From contig NZ_LOAJ01000001.1 of assembly GCF_001542905.1 (NCBI RefSeq), positions 2,480,001 to 2,544,000 on the forward strand: 64,000 nt of DNA, given 5' to 3'. Shown here one piece after another: positions 44,712-53,198 of the stretch (within the stretch, counting starts at the first letter, position 1; every line of letters starts with the position of its first letter). A model generated the notes under the pieces. That model did no database searches and was not told the DNA's origin. It saw only the letters and a list, made by a program, of their open reading frames with translations. Both the position numbers and the translations under genes were made by a program. This DNA is from Halorubrum aethiopicum. GTDB lineage: Archaea; Halobacteriota; Halobacteria; Halobacteriales; Haloferacaceae.

Positions 44712-45881
44712 ATGACCTTCGAGAACGCGTTCGATCGGTCGCTCGGGAGCCGCCGCGTCGGCGGGATGAACGAGTCGGTCATCCGGGAGATGACACGGGA
44801 GGCTCACCGCCACGAGGCGATCAACCTCTCACAGGGGATCCCCGACGAGGACGAGACGCCGCCGTCGGTCAAGGAGGCCGCCCGGGAGGCGATCGACACG
44901 GACAGCCAGTACACCATCACCTGGGGGCTCCCCGCGCTCCGGGAGGCGGTCGCCGACCGCTACGCCGACTGGAAGGGGATCTCCTACGACCCGGAGACGG
45001 AGGTCACGATCACTAGCGGGACGAGCGAGGGGCTCATGTCCGCGCTGTTGGCGCTCTGTGATCCCGGCGACGGCGTCGTCTACTTCGAGCCCACCTACGA
45101 GAGCTACATCCCCGGCGTCCAGTTCGCCGAGGGGAAGCCGATCCCCATCGACATCACCGACGGGTTGGCCGTCGAGGCGGACGCGCTCCGTTCGGCCGCC
45201 GCCGACGCGTCGATCCTGATCTTGAACCACCCGCACAACCCGACCGGGAAGGTGTTCACGCCCGAGGAGCTCGAGCTGATCGCCGAGGTCGCGGTCGAGG
45301 AGGACCTGATCGTGATCACCGACGAGATCTACGAGCACATCGTCTACGCGGACGACTACCGCAGCCCGGTGACCGTCGACGGGCTCGCCGAGCGCACGGT
45401 CGTCTGTACGGGGATGTCGAAGACCTACTCCGTCACCGGGTGGCGCGTCGGCTTCGTGCTCGCGCCCGAGCCGCTCTCGGCGGAACTGCGGAAGTTCCAC
45501 GACTACACGAGCATCTGCGCGCCGACCCCGTTCCAGCACGCCGGCGTCGAGGCGCTCTCCTTGCCCGAGCGCTACTACGAGGAGCTCTCCGACTCCTACG
45601 AGCGCCGGCGCGAGCAGCTGTACGACGGCCTCCGGTCGGTCGGGCTCGACCCCGTCAAACCCGACGGGGCCTACTACATGCTGACGCGCTACCCGACCGA
45701 CGAGGACGACACGGAGTTCTGCTTCCGGCTCATCCGCGAGGCGGGCGTCGCCGCGGTCCCCGGGAGCAGCTTCTACACCGACGAGGGCGAGGAATGGGTC
45801 CGGTTCACCTTCTCGCGGAACGAGGAGACGATCGACCGGGCGATCGACCGGCTCGACGAGAGCCGGTTCTGGGAGGCGTAA
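44712..45881 (+). CDS. PLP-dependent class I/II aminotransferase
   Basis: The 389-residue fold-type-I aminotransferase has an N-terminal HEAINLSQGIPDEDETPP, the cofactor-site LNHPHNPTGKVF and VITDEIYEHIVY, the catalytic Lys in GMSKTYSVTGWRVGF (about 237) and the C-terminal substrate Arg in WVRFTFSRNEE. It resembles the aspartate/kynurenine-type aminotransferases; substrate unknown. Divergence from the polyamine-type importer suggests a shared pathway for imported amines or amino acids, but this is inference. Confidence 0.9.
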   Translation: MTFENAFDRSLGSRRVGGMNESVIREMTREAHRHEAINLSQGIPDEDETPPSVKEAAREAIDTDSQYTITWGLPALREAVADRYADWKGISYDPETEVTITSGTSEGLMSALLALCDPGDGVVYFEPTYESYIPGVQFAEGKPIPIDITDGLAVEADALRSAAADASILILNHPHNPTGKVFTPEELELIAEVAVEEDLIVITDEIYEHIVYADDYRSPVTVDGLAERTVVCTGMSKTYSVTGWRVGFVLAPEPLSAELRKFHDYTSICAPTPFQHAGVEALSLPERYYEELSDSYERRREQLYDGLRSVGLDPVKPDGAYYMLTRYPTDEDDTEFCFRLIREAGVAAVPGSSFYTDEGEEWVRFTFSRNEETIDRAIDRLDESRFWEA

Positions 45882-45999
45882 GGGATCGGTTCGGGAACCG
45901 GCGTGGGTCCCGCGGAACCGGATCGTCCGGATCGACGCGACGCGAAACGGAAGAGAGTCGAAGGGAGTCGGTCGGACGGATCGTGTGATGGAGAAGAGA

Positions 46000-46330
46000 T
46001 CGTTGTTGGCGCGGTGATCGTCTCCAAAGCCCCAGTCGCGAGGCGTGCGCACGCTCGCTGTCGTTCGAGACGGCGAAGCCGTCTCGTGATGACGAGAGAG
46101 CGGAGCTCTCTCGAACCACGGTCCTCGGTCGCTCGTTTCACTCGCTCCCTGCGGTGCTTACGTCGCCGGGCTTCGCCCTCGCGACTGCCCCTTTGAGTCC
46201 CGCCCCGCACAGCCCCGCACCTCACGCCTCCCCAGCCTCGTTGCTCGCGCTTTTCAAGCGCTCGTGGCGTCCCTCGCGGGCCGGTCGCGGGCCTTCGGCC
46301 CGCTCCCGGGCGCAGGGCGAGAGCGGAGCT
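46000..46330 (-). repeat. Dispersed non-coding repeat, copy B
   Basis: On the minus strand this segment repeats, in the same order, the blocks of copy A (18640-18900): ACGAGGCTGGGGAGGCGTGA, GTGCGGGGCTGTGCGGGG, GGACTCAAAGGGGCAG, CACCGCAGGGAGCGAG and GGGGCTTTGGAGACGATCAC. Copy B carries an extra central part of about 70 bases with hairpins (for example AGAGAGCTCCGCTCTCT and GAGACGGCTTCGCCGTCTC). With 45882-45999 and 46331-46390 it fills the gap between two genes; no protein is supported there. A GC hairpin, CCGGCGG-ctc-CGCCGCCGG, follows near 46342-46360. Confidence 0.75.
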
Positions 46331-46424
46331 CTCGCTTGAAGCCGGCGGCTCCGCCGCCGGCGACGCCACCGCCCCGCCACCTCCCCGGCGCTACCTTTTT
46401 GCCCGTCACTCGCCAGGCTCTCGC

Positions 46425-47801
46425 ATGACCGACACGTCCTTTCTTCGCTCGATCCTCTCCGCGGATCAGGTGTCGACGGCGGACGGGGACCGCGACCGTC
46501 ACGGGACCGACTGGGGAACCTCGTCCGAGGACGCTTCCCCGCCCGACGTCGTCGTCTGGCCGGAGTCGACCGAGGAGGTCTCGGCGGTGCTCTCGGCCGC
46601 GACCGAGCGGGAGATTCCGGTCACGCCCTTCGCCGCGGGGACGGGCATCGAGGGGAACGCCGTCCCCGCCCACGGCGGGATCAGCCTCGATCTCACCCGA
46701 ATGGACGCGATCCTCGACGTTCGGCCGGGCGACCTCCAGGTCGACGTCGAGCCCGGCGTGATCGGGGCCGACGTCGACGAGGCGGTCGCCGGCCACGGGC
46801 TCTTCTTCCCGCCGCTTCCGACCTCCGGCGACATGGCGACGATCGGCGGAATGATCGCGACGAACGCGAGCGGGAAACGGACCGTCAAGTACGGGAAGGT
46901 CGGCGACTGGGTGCGCGAGATCGAGGTCGTCCTCGCCGACGGCTCCGTGTTCACGACGGGGACGCGCGCCGCGAAGACCTCCTCGGGCTACGACCTCCGG
47001 GACCTGATCGTCGGCAGCGAGGGCACCCTCGGCGTGGTGACCCGCGCGACGCTCGAACTCGCCGGCAGGCCCGAGCGGACGCGGGTCGGCCGGGCGACGT
47101 TCGGGACGCTGGAGGACGCCACCGCGGCCGCCGCCGACCTCGTCTCCTCGGGCGTCGACGTCAGCGCCGTGGAGCTGGTCGACGAACTGAGCGCCCGGAT
47201 GGTGAACGACTACGTCGGCTCCGATCTGCCCGAGGGACCGACGCTCTTCTTAGAGTTCCAGGCCGACCACGGCCTCGAGCGGGAGGTGGAGTTCTGCCGG
47301 GCGATACTCGACGCACACGACCCGGTCGCGGTCATGCTCGACGGGGAGACCGACCCCGAGGAGGTCTGGAAGCCGCGCCACGAGCTGGCGGACGCGGTCC
47401 GGGCGTACTACCCCGAGCTGGAGTCGTTCCACTCCGGGGACATCGCGGTGCCGATCGGCTCCTTCTCGGACATCGTCGCGCACGTCCACGCGGTGGCCGA
47501 CGCCCACGACGTGCCGATCCCGACGTTCGGGCACTCCGGGGACGGCAACGTCCACTTCGACGTGCTCGTCGACCCCGACGAGGAAGGGGCGGTCGCCGAG
47601 GCGCACGAGATCTACGAGTCGATCGTCACGGAGGCGATCGCCCTCGGCGGGACCGCCACCGGCGAACACGGGATCGGGCAGGGGAAACGCGAGTTCCTGC
47701 CGGTCGAACACGGCGAGGCCGGCGTGGCGGCGATGCGCGCGATCAAGGACGCGCTCGACCCCCACGGGACGCTCAATCCGGGGAAGGTCTTCCCGGAGTA
47801 G
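46425..47801 (+). CDS. FAD-linked oxidase (GlcD / D-lactate dehydrogenase type)
   Basis: The 458-residue protein has a PCMH-type FAD domain (about 35-215; VTPFAAGTGIEGNAVPAHGG and SGDMATIGGMIATNASGKRT) and a C-terminal FAD-oxidase cap with FGHSGDGNVHFDVLV and the ending HGIGQGKREFLPVEH...LNPGKVFP. Such enzymes oxidise 2-hydroxy acids such as glycolate or D-lactate. No iron-sulphur GlcF-like partner is nearby. A TATA-like T-run (ACCTTTTT, about 46393-46400) precedes the ATG by 27 bases. Confidence 0.9.
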   Translation: MTDTSFLRSILSADQVSTADGDRDRHGTDWGTSSEDASPPDVVVWPESTEEVSAVLSAATEREIPVTPFAAGTGIEGNAVPAHGGISLDLTRMDAILDVRPGDLQVDVEPGVIGADVDEAVAGHGLFFPPLPTSGDMATIGGMIATNASGKRTVKYGKVGDWVREIEVVLADGSVFTTGTRAAKTSSGYDLRDLIVGSEGTLGVVTRATLELAGRPERTRVGRATFGTLEDATAAAADLVSSGVDVSAVELVDELSARMVNDYVGSDLPEGPTLFLEFQADHGLEREVEFCRAILDAHDPVAVMLDGETDPEEVWKPRHELADAVRAYYPELESFHSGDIAVPIGSFSDIVAHVHAVADAHDVPIPTFGHSGDGNVHFDVLVDPDEEGAVAEAHEIYESIVTEAIALGGTATGEHGIGQGKREFLPVEHGEAGVAAMRAIKDALDPHGTLNPGKVFPE

Positions 47802-47810
47802 GGAGAGTCC

Positions 47811-48593
47811 CTACAGCTCCGGCGTCGAGGAGGCGTCGATCGGGTCCGCCGTCACGGAGCCGCCGGAGCCGCCGGGCGAGTCGTCGCGAAGCTGGAGGTA
47901 CGCCGCGGCGATCACGCCGTACAGCGCGGTGAAGAGGACGCTCGTGACGACGCTCACCGCGACCTCGGAGGCGAGCCCGAGCCCGACCAAGTCGAGGACC
48001 GACCCGACCGCGCCGACCATGCCGCCGATACCGCCGGAGAGGACCACGAGCAGGGCGAGCTTGAGCCGGTTGCCGCGCGCGAGCGCCCAGCTCCGCTTGA
48101 GCGCGCCGATCGTCCCCTCGTCCTCGACGCCGACCGCGAAGACGAAAAACAGGAAGGAGGCGGCGAGGAAGATCCCGGGGAAGAAGAGCGCCGCGAACCC
48201 GAGCGTGACCGCGATCGACACGACGAAGCCGCCGACGACCATCGAGAGGGTCGCCCGGCCGACCCGCCGCGTGAGAAGTTCCGCGGGGAACGAGGCGAGT
48301 TCGCGCGCGGGGCGAGCGAGCGCCCGCGAGAGCGCCACGAAGTAGACGGAACTCGCGAGCAGCGTCGCGGCGAGGAGCGCGACCCCGGCCTCCGCGGGGA
48401 GGGGAAGCACGAGTCCCGCGGACTCGCCGAACCGTCCCGCGACCTCCGGGGGGAGGTAGCCGATCACGGCGGTGTTGACCGCCGCCTGGGTGACCAGCTG
48501 GATGGCGAGCAGCCCCGCGAGGAGGATCCCGCCGGTCTTGGTGAGTATTCGTCCGATGCCGTCGCTAACCGCCTGGCCGAGTTGGAGGGCCAT
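47811..48593 (-). CDS. Multi-pass membrane protein (DUF7847-like)
   Basis: The 260-residue protein has about six long hydrophobic helices (about 18-38, 65-90, 118-140, 140-160, 180-205 and 210-235), a glycerophosphodiester-permease-like pattern, and a conserved-looking VEDEGTIGALKRSWALARGN loop. A polar tail follows. It looks like the haloarchaeal DUF7847 family by pattern. Function unknown. It ends nine bases after the convergent flavoprotein gene. Confidence 0.7.
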   Translation of the reverse strand: MALQLGQAVSDGIGRILTKTGGILLAGLLAIQLVTQAAVNTAVIGYLPPEVAGRFGESAGLVLPLPAEAGVALLAATLLASSVYFVALSRALARPARELASFPAELLTRRVGRATLSMVVGGFVVSIAVTLGFAALFFPGIFLAASFLFFVFAVGVEDEGTIGALKRSWALARGNRLKLALLVVLSGGIGGMVGAVGSVLDLVGLGLASEVAVSVVTSVLFTALYGVIAAAYLQLRDDSPGGSGGSVTADPIDASSTPEL

Positions 48594-48756
48594 GTCATCG
48601 AATCGAAGCTACGAGCGTAATAAAACGACCGGATCCGCGGCGGTCGCGGTCCCGACACACGACGCCCGTTCGAGGGGATCGGGTCCCGAAAACCGCTCAC
48701 GGTGACGGGCCCGGGAACCGCTCAGGCCGTGAACCCCTGCTCGGGGTCGATCGGAA

Positions 48757-48810
48757 CGTGGAACTCGCCCGGAGCGTGGAGGCCGCCCGGAGCGTGGAGG
48801 CCACCCGGAA
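48757..48810 (+). repeat. Tandem repeat of about 18 bases
   Basis: GGAGCGTGGAGGCC-type units (CGGAACGTGGAACTCG, CGGAGCGTGGAGGCCG, CGGAGCGTGGAGGCCA) repeat three times just outside the stop of the SDR gene. Confidence 0.65.
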
Positions 48811-48814
48811 CGGG

Positions 48815-49534
48815 TCAGATGAACTCCGACGGCCGCGGCCCGTTCGTGACGTGGACCTCGAACGGCTGCGTGCCGACGTCGTCCCGCTCCGCGAGGTGCC
48901 AGTACGTCTCGGCCAACTCGTCCGGATCGAGGAACGTCTCCGGCTCGCGCTCGGGCTGGCGCTCGCGGGCCTCCGGCGAGTCGATCTGTCCGTCGAGGAC
49001 GACGTGGGCGACGTGGACCCCCTCCGGTCCGAACTCCTGGGCGATGTCCATCGCCATCCCGCGGGCGGCGAACTTCGCGGCGGTAAAGCCGATCGCGCCG
49101 CCGCGGCTCCGCACCGCGGAAGTCGCGCCGGTGAAGATCACCGTCCCGCCGCCCGTCTCGAGCATGTCGGCGACGGCCTCCCGCGAGCAGACGAACGCGC
49201 CGCGCCCGCCGACCGCCCACGCCTCCTCGAACGCCTCGACGCTCGTGTCCATGAGCCCCGTCCAGGAGGCCGCGCTCGCGTGGTTGACGAGGACGTCCAC
49301 GGGACCGAACGCCTCCCGGACCGTCTCGAACCCCTCGCGGACCCGGTCCACGTCGGCCAGGTCGACCGGAACGGCGAGCCCCTCGCCCGGCTCCGGGAGG
49401 TCGGCGGCGAGCTCCTCGATGTAGTCCGCCGACCGGGCGAACAGCGCGACCCGGCATCCCTCGGCGGCGAACTTCCGTGCGATCGACGCTCCGAGCCCGG
49501 GACCGACGCCGGCGACGACGACAGTGCGCGTCAT
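48815..49534 (-). CDS. Short-chain dehydrogenase/reductase-fold protein lacking the catalytic Tyr
   Basis: The 239-residue Rossmann-fold protein starts MTRTVVVAGVGPGLGASIAR, with an intact dinucleotide loop, and has VNHASAASW (Asn-Ala region) and FTGATSAVRS (Ser). The usual Y-x-x-x-K is replaced by GFTAAKFAARG: Phe (about 150) stands for Tyr, while Lys (about 154) remains. Classical SDR oxidoreduction needs that Tyr, so the protein may be inactive as a standard SDR, use another proton donor or be a binding protein. The in-frame start at 49561 was rejected because the fold begins at 49534. Confidence 0.85.
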   Translation of the reverse strand: MTRTVVVAGVGPGLGASIARKFAAEGCRVALFARSADYIEELAADLPEPGEGLAVPVDLADVDRVREGFETVREAFGPVDVLVNHASAASWTGLMDTSVEAFEEAWAVGGRGAFVCSREAVADMLETGGGTVIFTGATSAVRSRGGAIGFTAAKFAARGMAMDIAQEFGPEGVHVAHVVLDGQIDSPEARERQPEREPETFLDPDELAETYWHLAERDDVGTQPFEVHVTNGPRPSEFI

Positions 49535-49815
49535 GACGCCGCGTACGGCCCGGCGGTTCAAAAGTCCACATCGGTCCCGAAGCCGAGCCAGAGACGCCGG
49601 CGAGCGACCGACAGCCCAGCCGGAGGAGACGAGACGCGTTCGTCAAGAGAGACGATTTAACCGAGGGTCGTCAGGAAAGACCATTTAACGGAGGACGTTC
49701 TCCGGAGACCCGTGCAGCGCGAAGCCCTCCCACGACGCACCTTCCGTGATCCGGACGTACAGACGCCCCGTCTCTCGCGCCCATCGATCCGTCGACCGAA
49801 CGACGTGGTAGGCGA

Positions 49816-51303
49816 ATGAACCGCCGCCGATCCGGCTCGGCCGTCGCCGGCGTCCTCCTCGCCTGCGTCCTCCTCGCGGGGGCGTTCGGCGGGACCGCGG
49901 CGCTCGCCTCGGCCGACACGCCAGCCGTACAGGTCTCCTCCGTGAACGCGTCGCCGGACTCCCCGGTCGTCGGCGAGACCGTCACGATCGAGACGACGAT
50001 CGCCAACCTCGAGGGAACCAACGGGACCGTCGATATCACGGACGTGTACCTCAGAGACTGGCCGAGCGAGTACGAGCGCGTCGAGAACGTGGGCTCCGTC
50101 GCCCCCGGCGGAAGCGTGACCGTGCCGGTGACGACCGCCTTCGACGAGCCGGGAGAGAAACGGGTCACCGTCAACGTCGTCGTCAGGGACGAGGCGGACG
50201 ACTCCCACTCGTACTCGTACCCCCTCGTGGTCGACGTCGAGGAACCCGACGTGGACGGCGGGCTCTCGGTGGACCGAAACGCCTCCGGGGAGACCGCCGT
50301 GACGCTCACCAACTACGGGAACGTCGCGTTCTCCGACGTCGATATCGCCGCCGTGACCGGGGACGAACGCCGGGAGCGACGACGCGCGCTCGACGTCGCG
50401 CCCGGCGACGACCGGACGGTGGCGTTCGACATCGCGGGGTACGATAGAGCCGATCTCGCGTTCGTCGCGAGCTACACCGCGAACGGCGAGACCCACCGGA
50501 TCAGGCGCGGGTTCGGCGAGGCGCCCGACGTTCGAGGCGGTCTCTCGGTCGACGAGAACGACCCGAACCGAGCGACGGTCACCCTCGACAACTACGGGAA
50601 CGTCGCGTTCTCCGACGTCGAGGTCCGCGTGCTGATCGACGGCGAGGTGCGCGACCGGCGGTTCGCCAGGGACGTCCCGGCCGACGGGAACCGGTCGATA
50701 GCGTTCGACACCGAGGGGTACGACGCCGAGAACGCCACGTTGACCGCGAGCTACGTCGCGAACGGCGAGACCCACGAGATCTCCCGCGAGGTCGCGCTCG
50801 ACCCGGAGGTCTCCGGGGAGATACGCCTGACCGCGGTCGAGACCACGCGGCTCGGCGGGAGCGTGTCGATCGACGGGGAGGCGGCGAACGTCGGCGGGAC
50901 CGACGCCGAGTCCGTCCTCGTGAGCGTGCGCGACGTCGACGGCGTCACGCCCGAGGGCGGGTCCGGCGAGTACTTCGTCGGCGCGGTCGACGCCAGCGAG
51001 TTCGCCACCTTCGAACTCGCCGCGTCCGTCGAGAACGGAACGTCGGCGATCCCCGTCGAGGTCTCCTATCTCGTCGACGGCGAGCGGACGACGACGACGC
51101 GGACGGTGACCGTCTCCTCGACCGGGCTCCCGCCGGCGGGAGCCGCGACGGGCGCTCCCGACGGCGGCGGGCCGCCCGGAAGCGGCGGGGCTCCGCAGGG
51201 GCCGCCGGGCGGTTCGGGGCTCCCGACGCTCCCGATACTCGTCGGCGTCATCGCGGTGATCGGCGCCGGCGGCGGGCTCTACTACCTCTGGAACCGCGAA
51301 TGA
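49816..51303 (+). CDS. Exported CARDB-repeat protein with a C-terminal membrane anchor
   Basis: The 495-residue protein has a signal peptide (VAGVLLACVLLAGAFGG), then about four Ig-like/CARDB-type beta modules with recurring NYGNVAFSDV and SYTANGETH or SYVANGETH blocks (about 150-245 and 245-335 are clear duplicates). A Pro/Gly-rich linker and one C-terminal helix (LPILVGVIAVIGAGGGLYYL) with a short Arg/Glu tail follow. Most of it lies outside the cell. It overlaps the ABC ATPase gene by four bases (ATGA), so it is probably the extracellular partner of that exporter, analogous to a MacA-like part but unrelated in fold. Confidence 0.85.
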   Translation: MNRRRSGSAVAGVLLACVLLAGAFGGTAALASADTPAVQVSSVNASPDSPVVGETVTIETTIANLEGTNGTVDITDVYLRDWPSEYERVENVGSVAPGGSVTVPVTTAFDEPGEKRVTVNVVVRDEADDSHSYSYPLVVDVEEPDVDGGLSVDRNASGETAVTLTNYGNVAFSDVDIAAVTGDERRERRRALDVAPGDDRTVAFDIAGYDRADLAFVASYTANGETHRIRRGFGEAPDVRGGLSVDENDPNRATVTLDNYGNVAFSDVEVRVLIDGEVRDRRFARDVPADGNRSIAFDTEGYDAENATLTASYVANGETHEISREVALDPEVSGEIRLTAVETTRLGGSVSIDGEAANVGGTDAESVLVSVRDVDGVTPEGGSGEYFVGAVDASEFATFELAASVENGTSAIPVEVSYLVDGERTTTTRTVTVSSTGLPPAGAATGAPDGGGPPGSGGAPQGPPGGSGLPTLPILVGVIAVIGAGGGLYYLWNRE

Positions 51304-51965
51304 GCGTCGTCGAACTCCGCGGCGTGGGCAAACGCTACGAGAGCGGTGCCGAGACCATCGACGCGCTGAAGGACGTCGACTTCACGGCCGAACGCGGCGA
51401 GATGGTCACCATCACCGGCCCCTCCGGAAGCGGCAAGAGCACGATGCTCAACCTGATCGGCCTCCTCGACGAGCCCACCGAGGGGACCGTGTCGCTCCAG
51501 GGACGGAACGTGACGGACTTCGGCGAGGACGAGCGCACCGAGGAGCGCCGCTCCGCGCTCGGGTTCGTCTTCCAGGACTTCCACCTCCTCCCCATGCTCA
51601 CCGCCGTCGAGAACGTCGAACTCCCCTCGATGTGGGACACGTCCGTCGACCGACACGACCGCGCCGTCGACCTGCTTCGCCGGGTCGGCCTCGGCGACCG
51701 GCTCACGCACACGCCCGACGAGCTGTCGGGCGGGCAGAAACAGCGCGTCGCGATCGCCCGGTCGCTGATCAACGAGCCGGAGGTGCTCCTCGCGGACGAG
51801 CCGACGGGAAACCTCGATCAGGACACCGGAGGGACCATCCTCGACGAGATCACGCGGCTGAAAGCGGAGGAGGACCTCGCCGTCGTCGCGATCACGCACG
51901 ACGAACAGCTGGTCGAGTACGCCGACCGGGTCGTCCGGCTCGTCGACGGGGTGACGCGGACGTGA
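51300..51965 (+). CDS. ABC exporter ATPase, MacB/LolD type
   Basis: The 221-residue ATPase has Walker A TGPSGSGKSTMLN (about 38-50), Q-loop FVFQDFHLLPMLTA, signature LSGGQKQRVAIARSL (about 140), Walker B LLADEPTGNLD and H-loop AITHDEQ. The ADEPTGNLD form is typical of the MacB/LolCDE/FtsE group. It is translationally coupled to both neighbours (ATGA at the start, GTGA at the end). Confidence 0.93.
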   Translation: MSVVELRGVGKRYESGAETIDALKDVDFTAERGEMVTITGPSGSGKSTMLNLIGLLDEPTEGTVSLQGRNVTDFGEDERTEERRSALGFVFQDFHLLPMLTAVENVELPSMWDTSVDRHDRAVDLLRRVGLGDRLTHTPDELSGGQKQRVAIARSLINEPEVLLADEPTGNLDQDTGGTILDEITRLKAEEDLAVVAITHDEQLVEYADRVVRLVDGVTRT

Positions 51966-53101
51966 GCGTCGCCTCCCTCCTCTGGCGGTTCCCGAGCGTG
52001 TTGATGGCGTGGCGCAACCTCGGCCGGAACCGGCTGCGAACGGCGCTCGCGGCGCTCGGGATCGTCATCGGCGTCGTGGCCATCTGCTCGCTCGGCATGG
52101 CCACCGTCGCGATCGAACAGCAGGCGACCGCACAGCTCGGCGACCTCACGAACGAGGTGACCGTCTCCTCGGGACCGGACAGCGAGACGGAGGGGGTGAC
52201 TGAGGAACAGGTCGAGGAGATGCGGGCGATCGTGACCGACGCGCAGGTGATTCCGCAGAAGACGAACGGGACGACGCTCGAGGCGAGAAACGGCAGGGAG
52301 GCGCGGGTGAGCGTGACCGGGGTGACCGACGCGAGCGCGCTGTACGACCTCACGACGGGGCCGGCCCCGGAGCGGCTCCAGTCAGGGGCGTTGATCAGCA
52401 ACGGCACGGCGGAGAGGCTCGGCCTCGAGTCCGGCGACCCCGTCGAGTACGACGGCCGGATCTACCGGATCCGGGGGTTCATCGAGTCGGAGCACTCCTT
52501 CGGTTTCGGCGGCGACCTCGTGATCCCGGTGTCGGGGCTCGCCGACCAGCGGCACTACGACACCGTGACGATCATCGCGGCCGACGGCGACGCGGCCGGG
52601 CGGATCGGCGACCGGCTCGACACCCGGTTCAACACGGAAGAGGACGAGGAGCTTCGCGTCTCTACGTTCGGAAACCGGGCGCAGGTCGGCGGATTCCTCG
52701 ACACGCTGTCGCTCGCGCTGCTCGGGATCGGGGGGATCTCGCTCGTCGTCGCCAGCGTCGCCATCCTCAACGTGATGTTGATGAGCACGGTCGAGCGCCG
52801 CGGCGAGATCGGCGTGCTTCGAGCGGTCGGGATCCGTCGGGGCGAGGTGTTGCGGATGATCCTGACCGAGGCGACCCTGCTCGGCGCGCTCGGCGGCCTG
52901 GTCGGCGCGCTCGTGTCGCTCGCGACGGGGATGGTGCTGTTTCACGTGATCACGGGCGACGCGACGGGCGCGCTCGGATGGGCGAGCTCGCGGTACCTGG
53001 TGTACGGGTTCGGGTTCGCGGTCGCGGCCAGCGTGTTGAGCGGCGTCTACCCCGCCTGGAAGGCCGCGAACGAGTCCCCCGTGGAGGCGCTCCGCGGCTG
53101 A
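51962..53101 (+). CDS. ABC exporter permease, MacB/FtsX type
   Basis: The 379-residue protein starts with GTG at 51962, overlapping the ATPase stop. An N-terminal helix (LRTALAALGIVIGVVAICSL) is followed by a MacB_PCD-like outside domain (about 55-240). Three helices then form the FtsX domain (LALLGIGGISLVVASVAILNV, then ERRGEIGVLRAVGIRRGEVL, the coupling segment), and it ends VYPAWKAANESPVEALRG, a signature of the family. Together with the ATPase it forms a mechanotransmission-type exporter or signalling unit. Confidence 0.92.
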   Translation: MSVASLLWRFPSVLMAWRNLGRNRLRTALAALGIVIGVVAICSLGMATVAIEQQATAQLGDLTNEVTVSSGPDSETEGVTEEQVEEMRAIVTDAQVIPQKTNGTTLEARNGREARVSVTGVTDASALYDLTTGPAPERLQSGALISNGTAERLGLESGDPVEYDGRIYRIRGFIESEHSFGFGGDLVIPVSGLADQRHYDTVTIIAADGDAAGRIGDRLDTRFNTEEDEELRVSTFGNRAQVGGFLDTLSLALLGIGGISLVVASVAILNVMLMSTVERRGEIGVLRAVGIRRGEVLRMILTEATLLGALGGLVGALVSLATGMVLFHVITGDATGALGWASSRYLVYGFGFAVAASVLSGVYPAWKAANESPVEALRG

Positions 53102-53198
53102 GCCCCGCGCCGCTCCGACGTGATCCCCGAACGGCGGTTCGCCGGCCCGGCGTTCCGAGGCCCAAATGGTTTTTTCGGTCCGGCGAGTCCCTTCGAGC

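Noticed and set aside
45773-46369. 198-codon minus-strand frame in the gap before the flavoprotein gene
   Set aside because: The sequence is Arg-rich, unlike the acidic host proteins, and lies across dispersed repeat copy B, which recurs in another frame context at 18640-18900.
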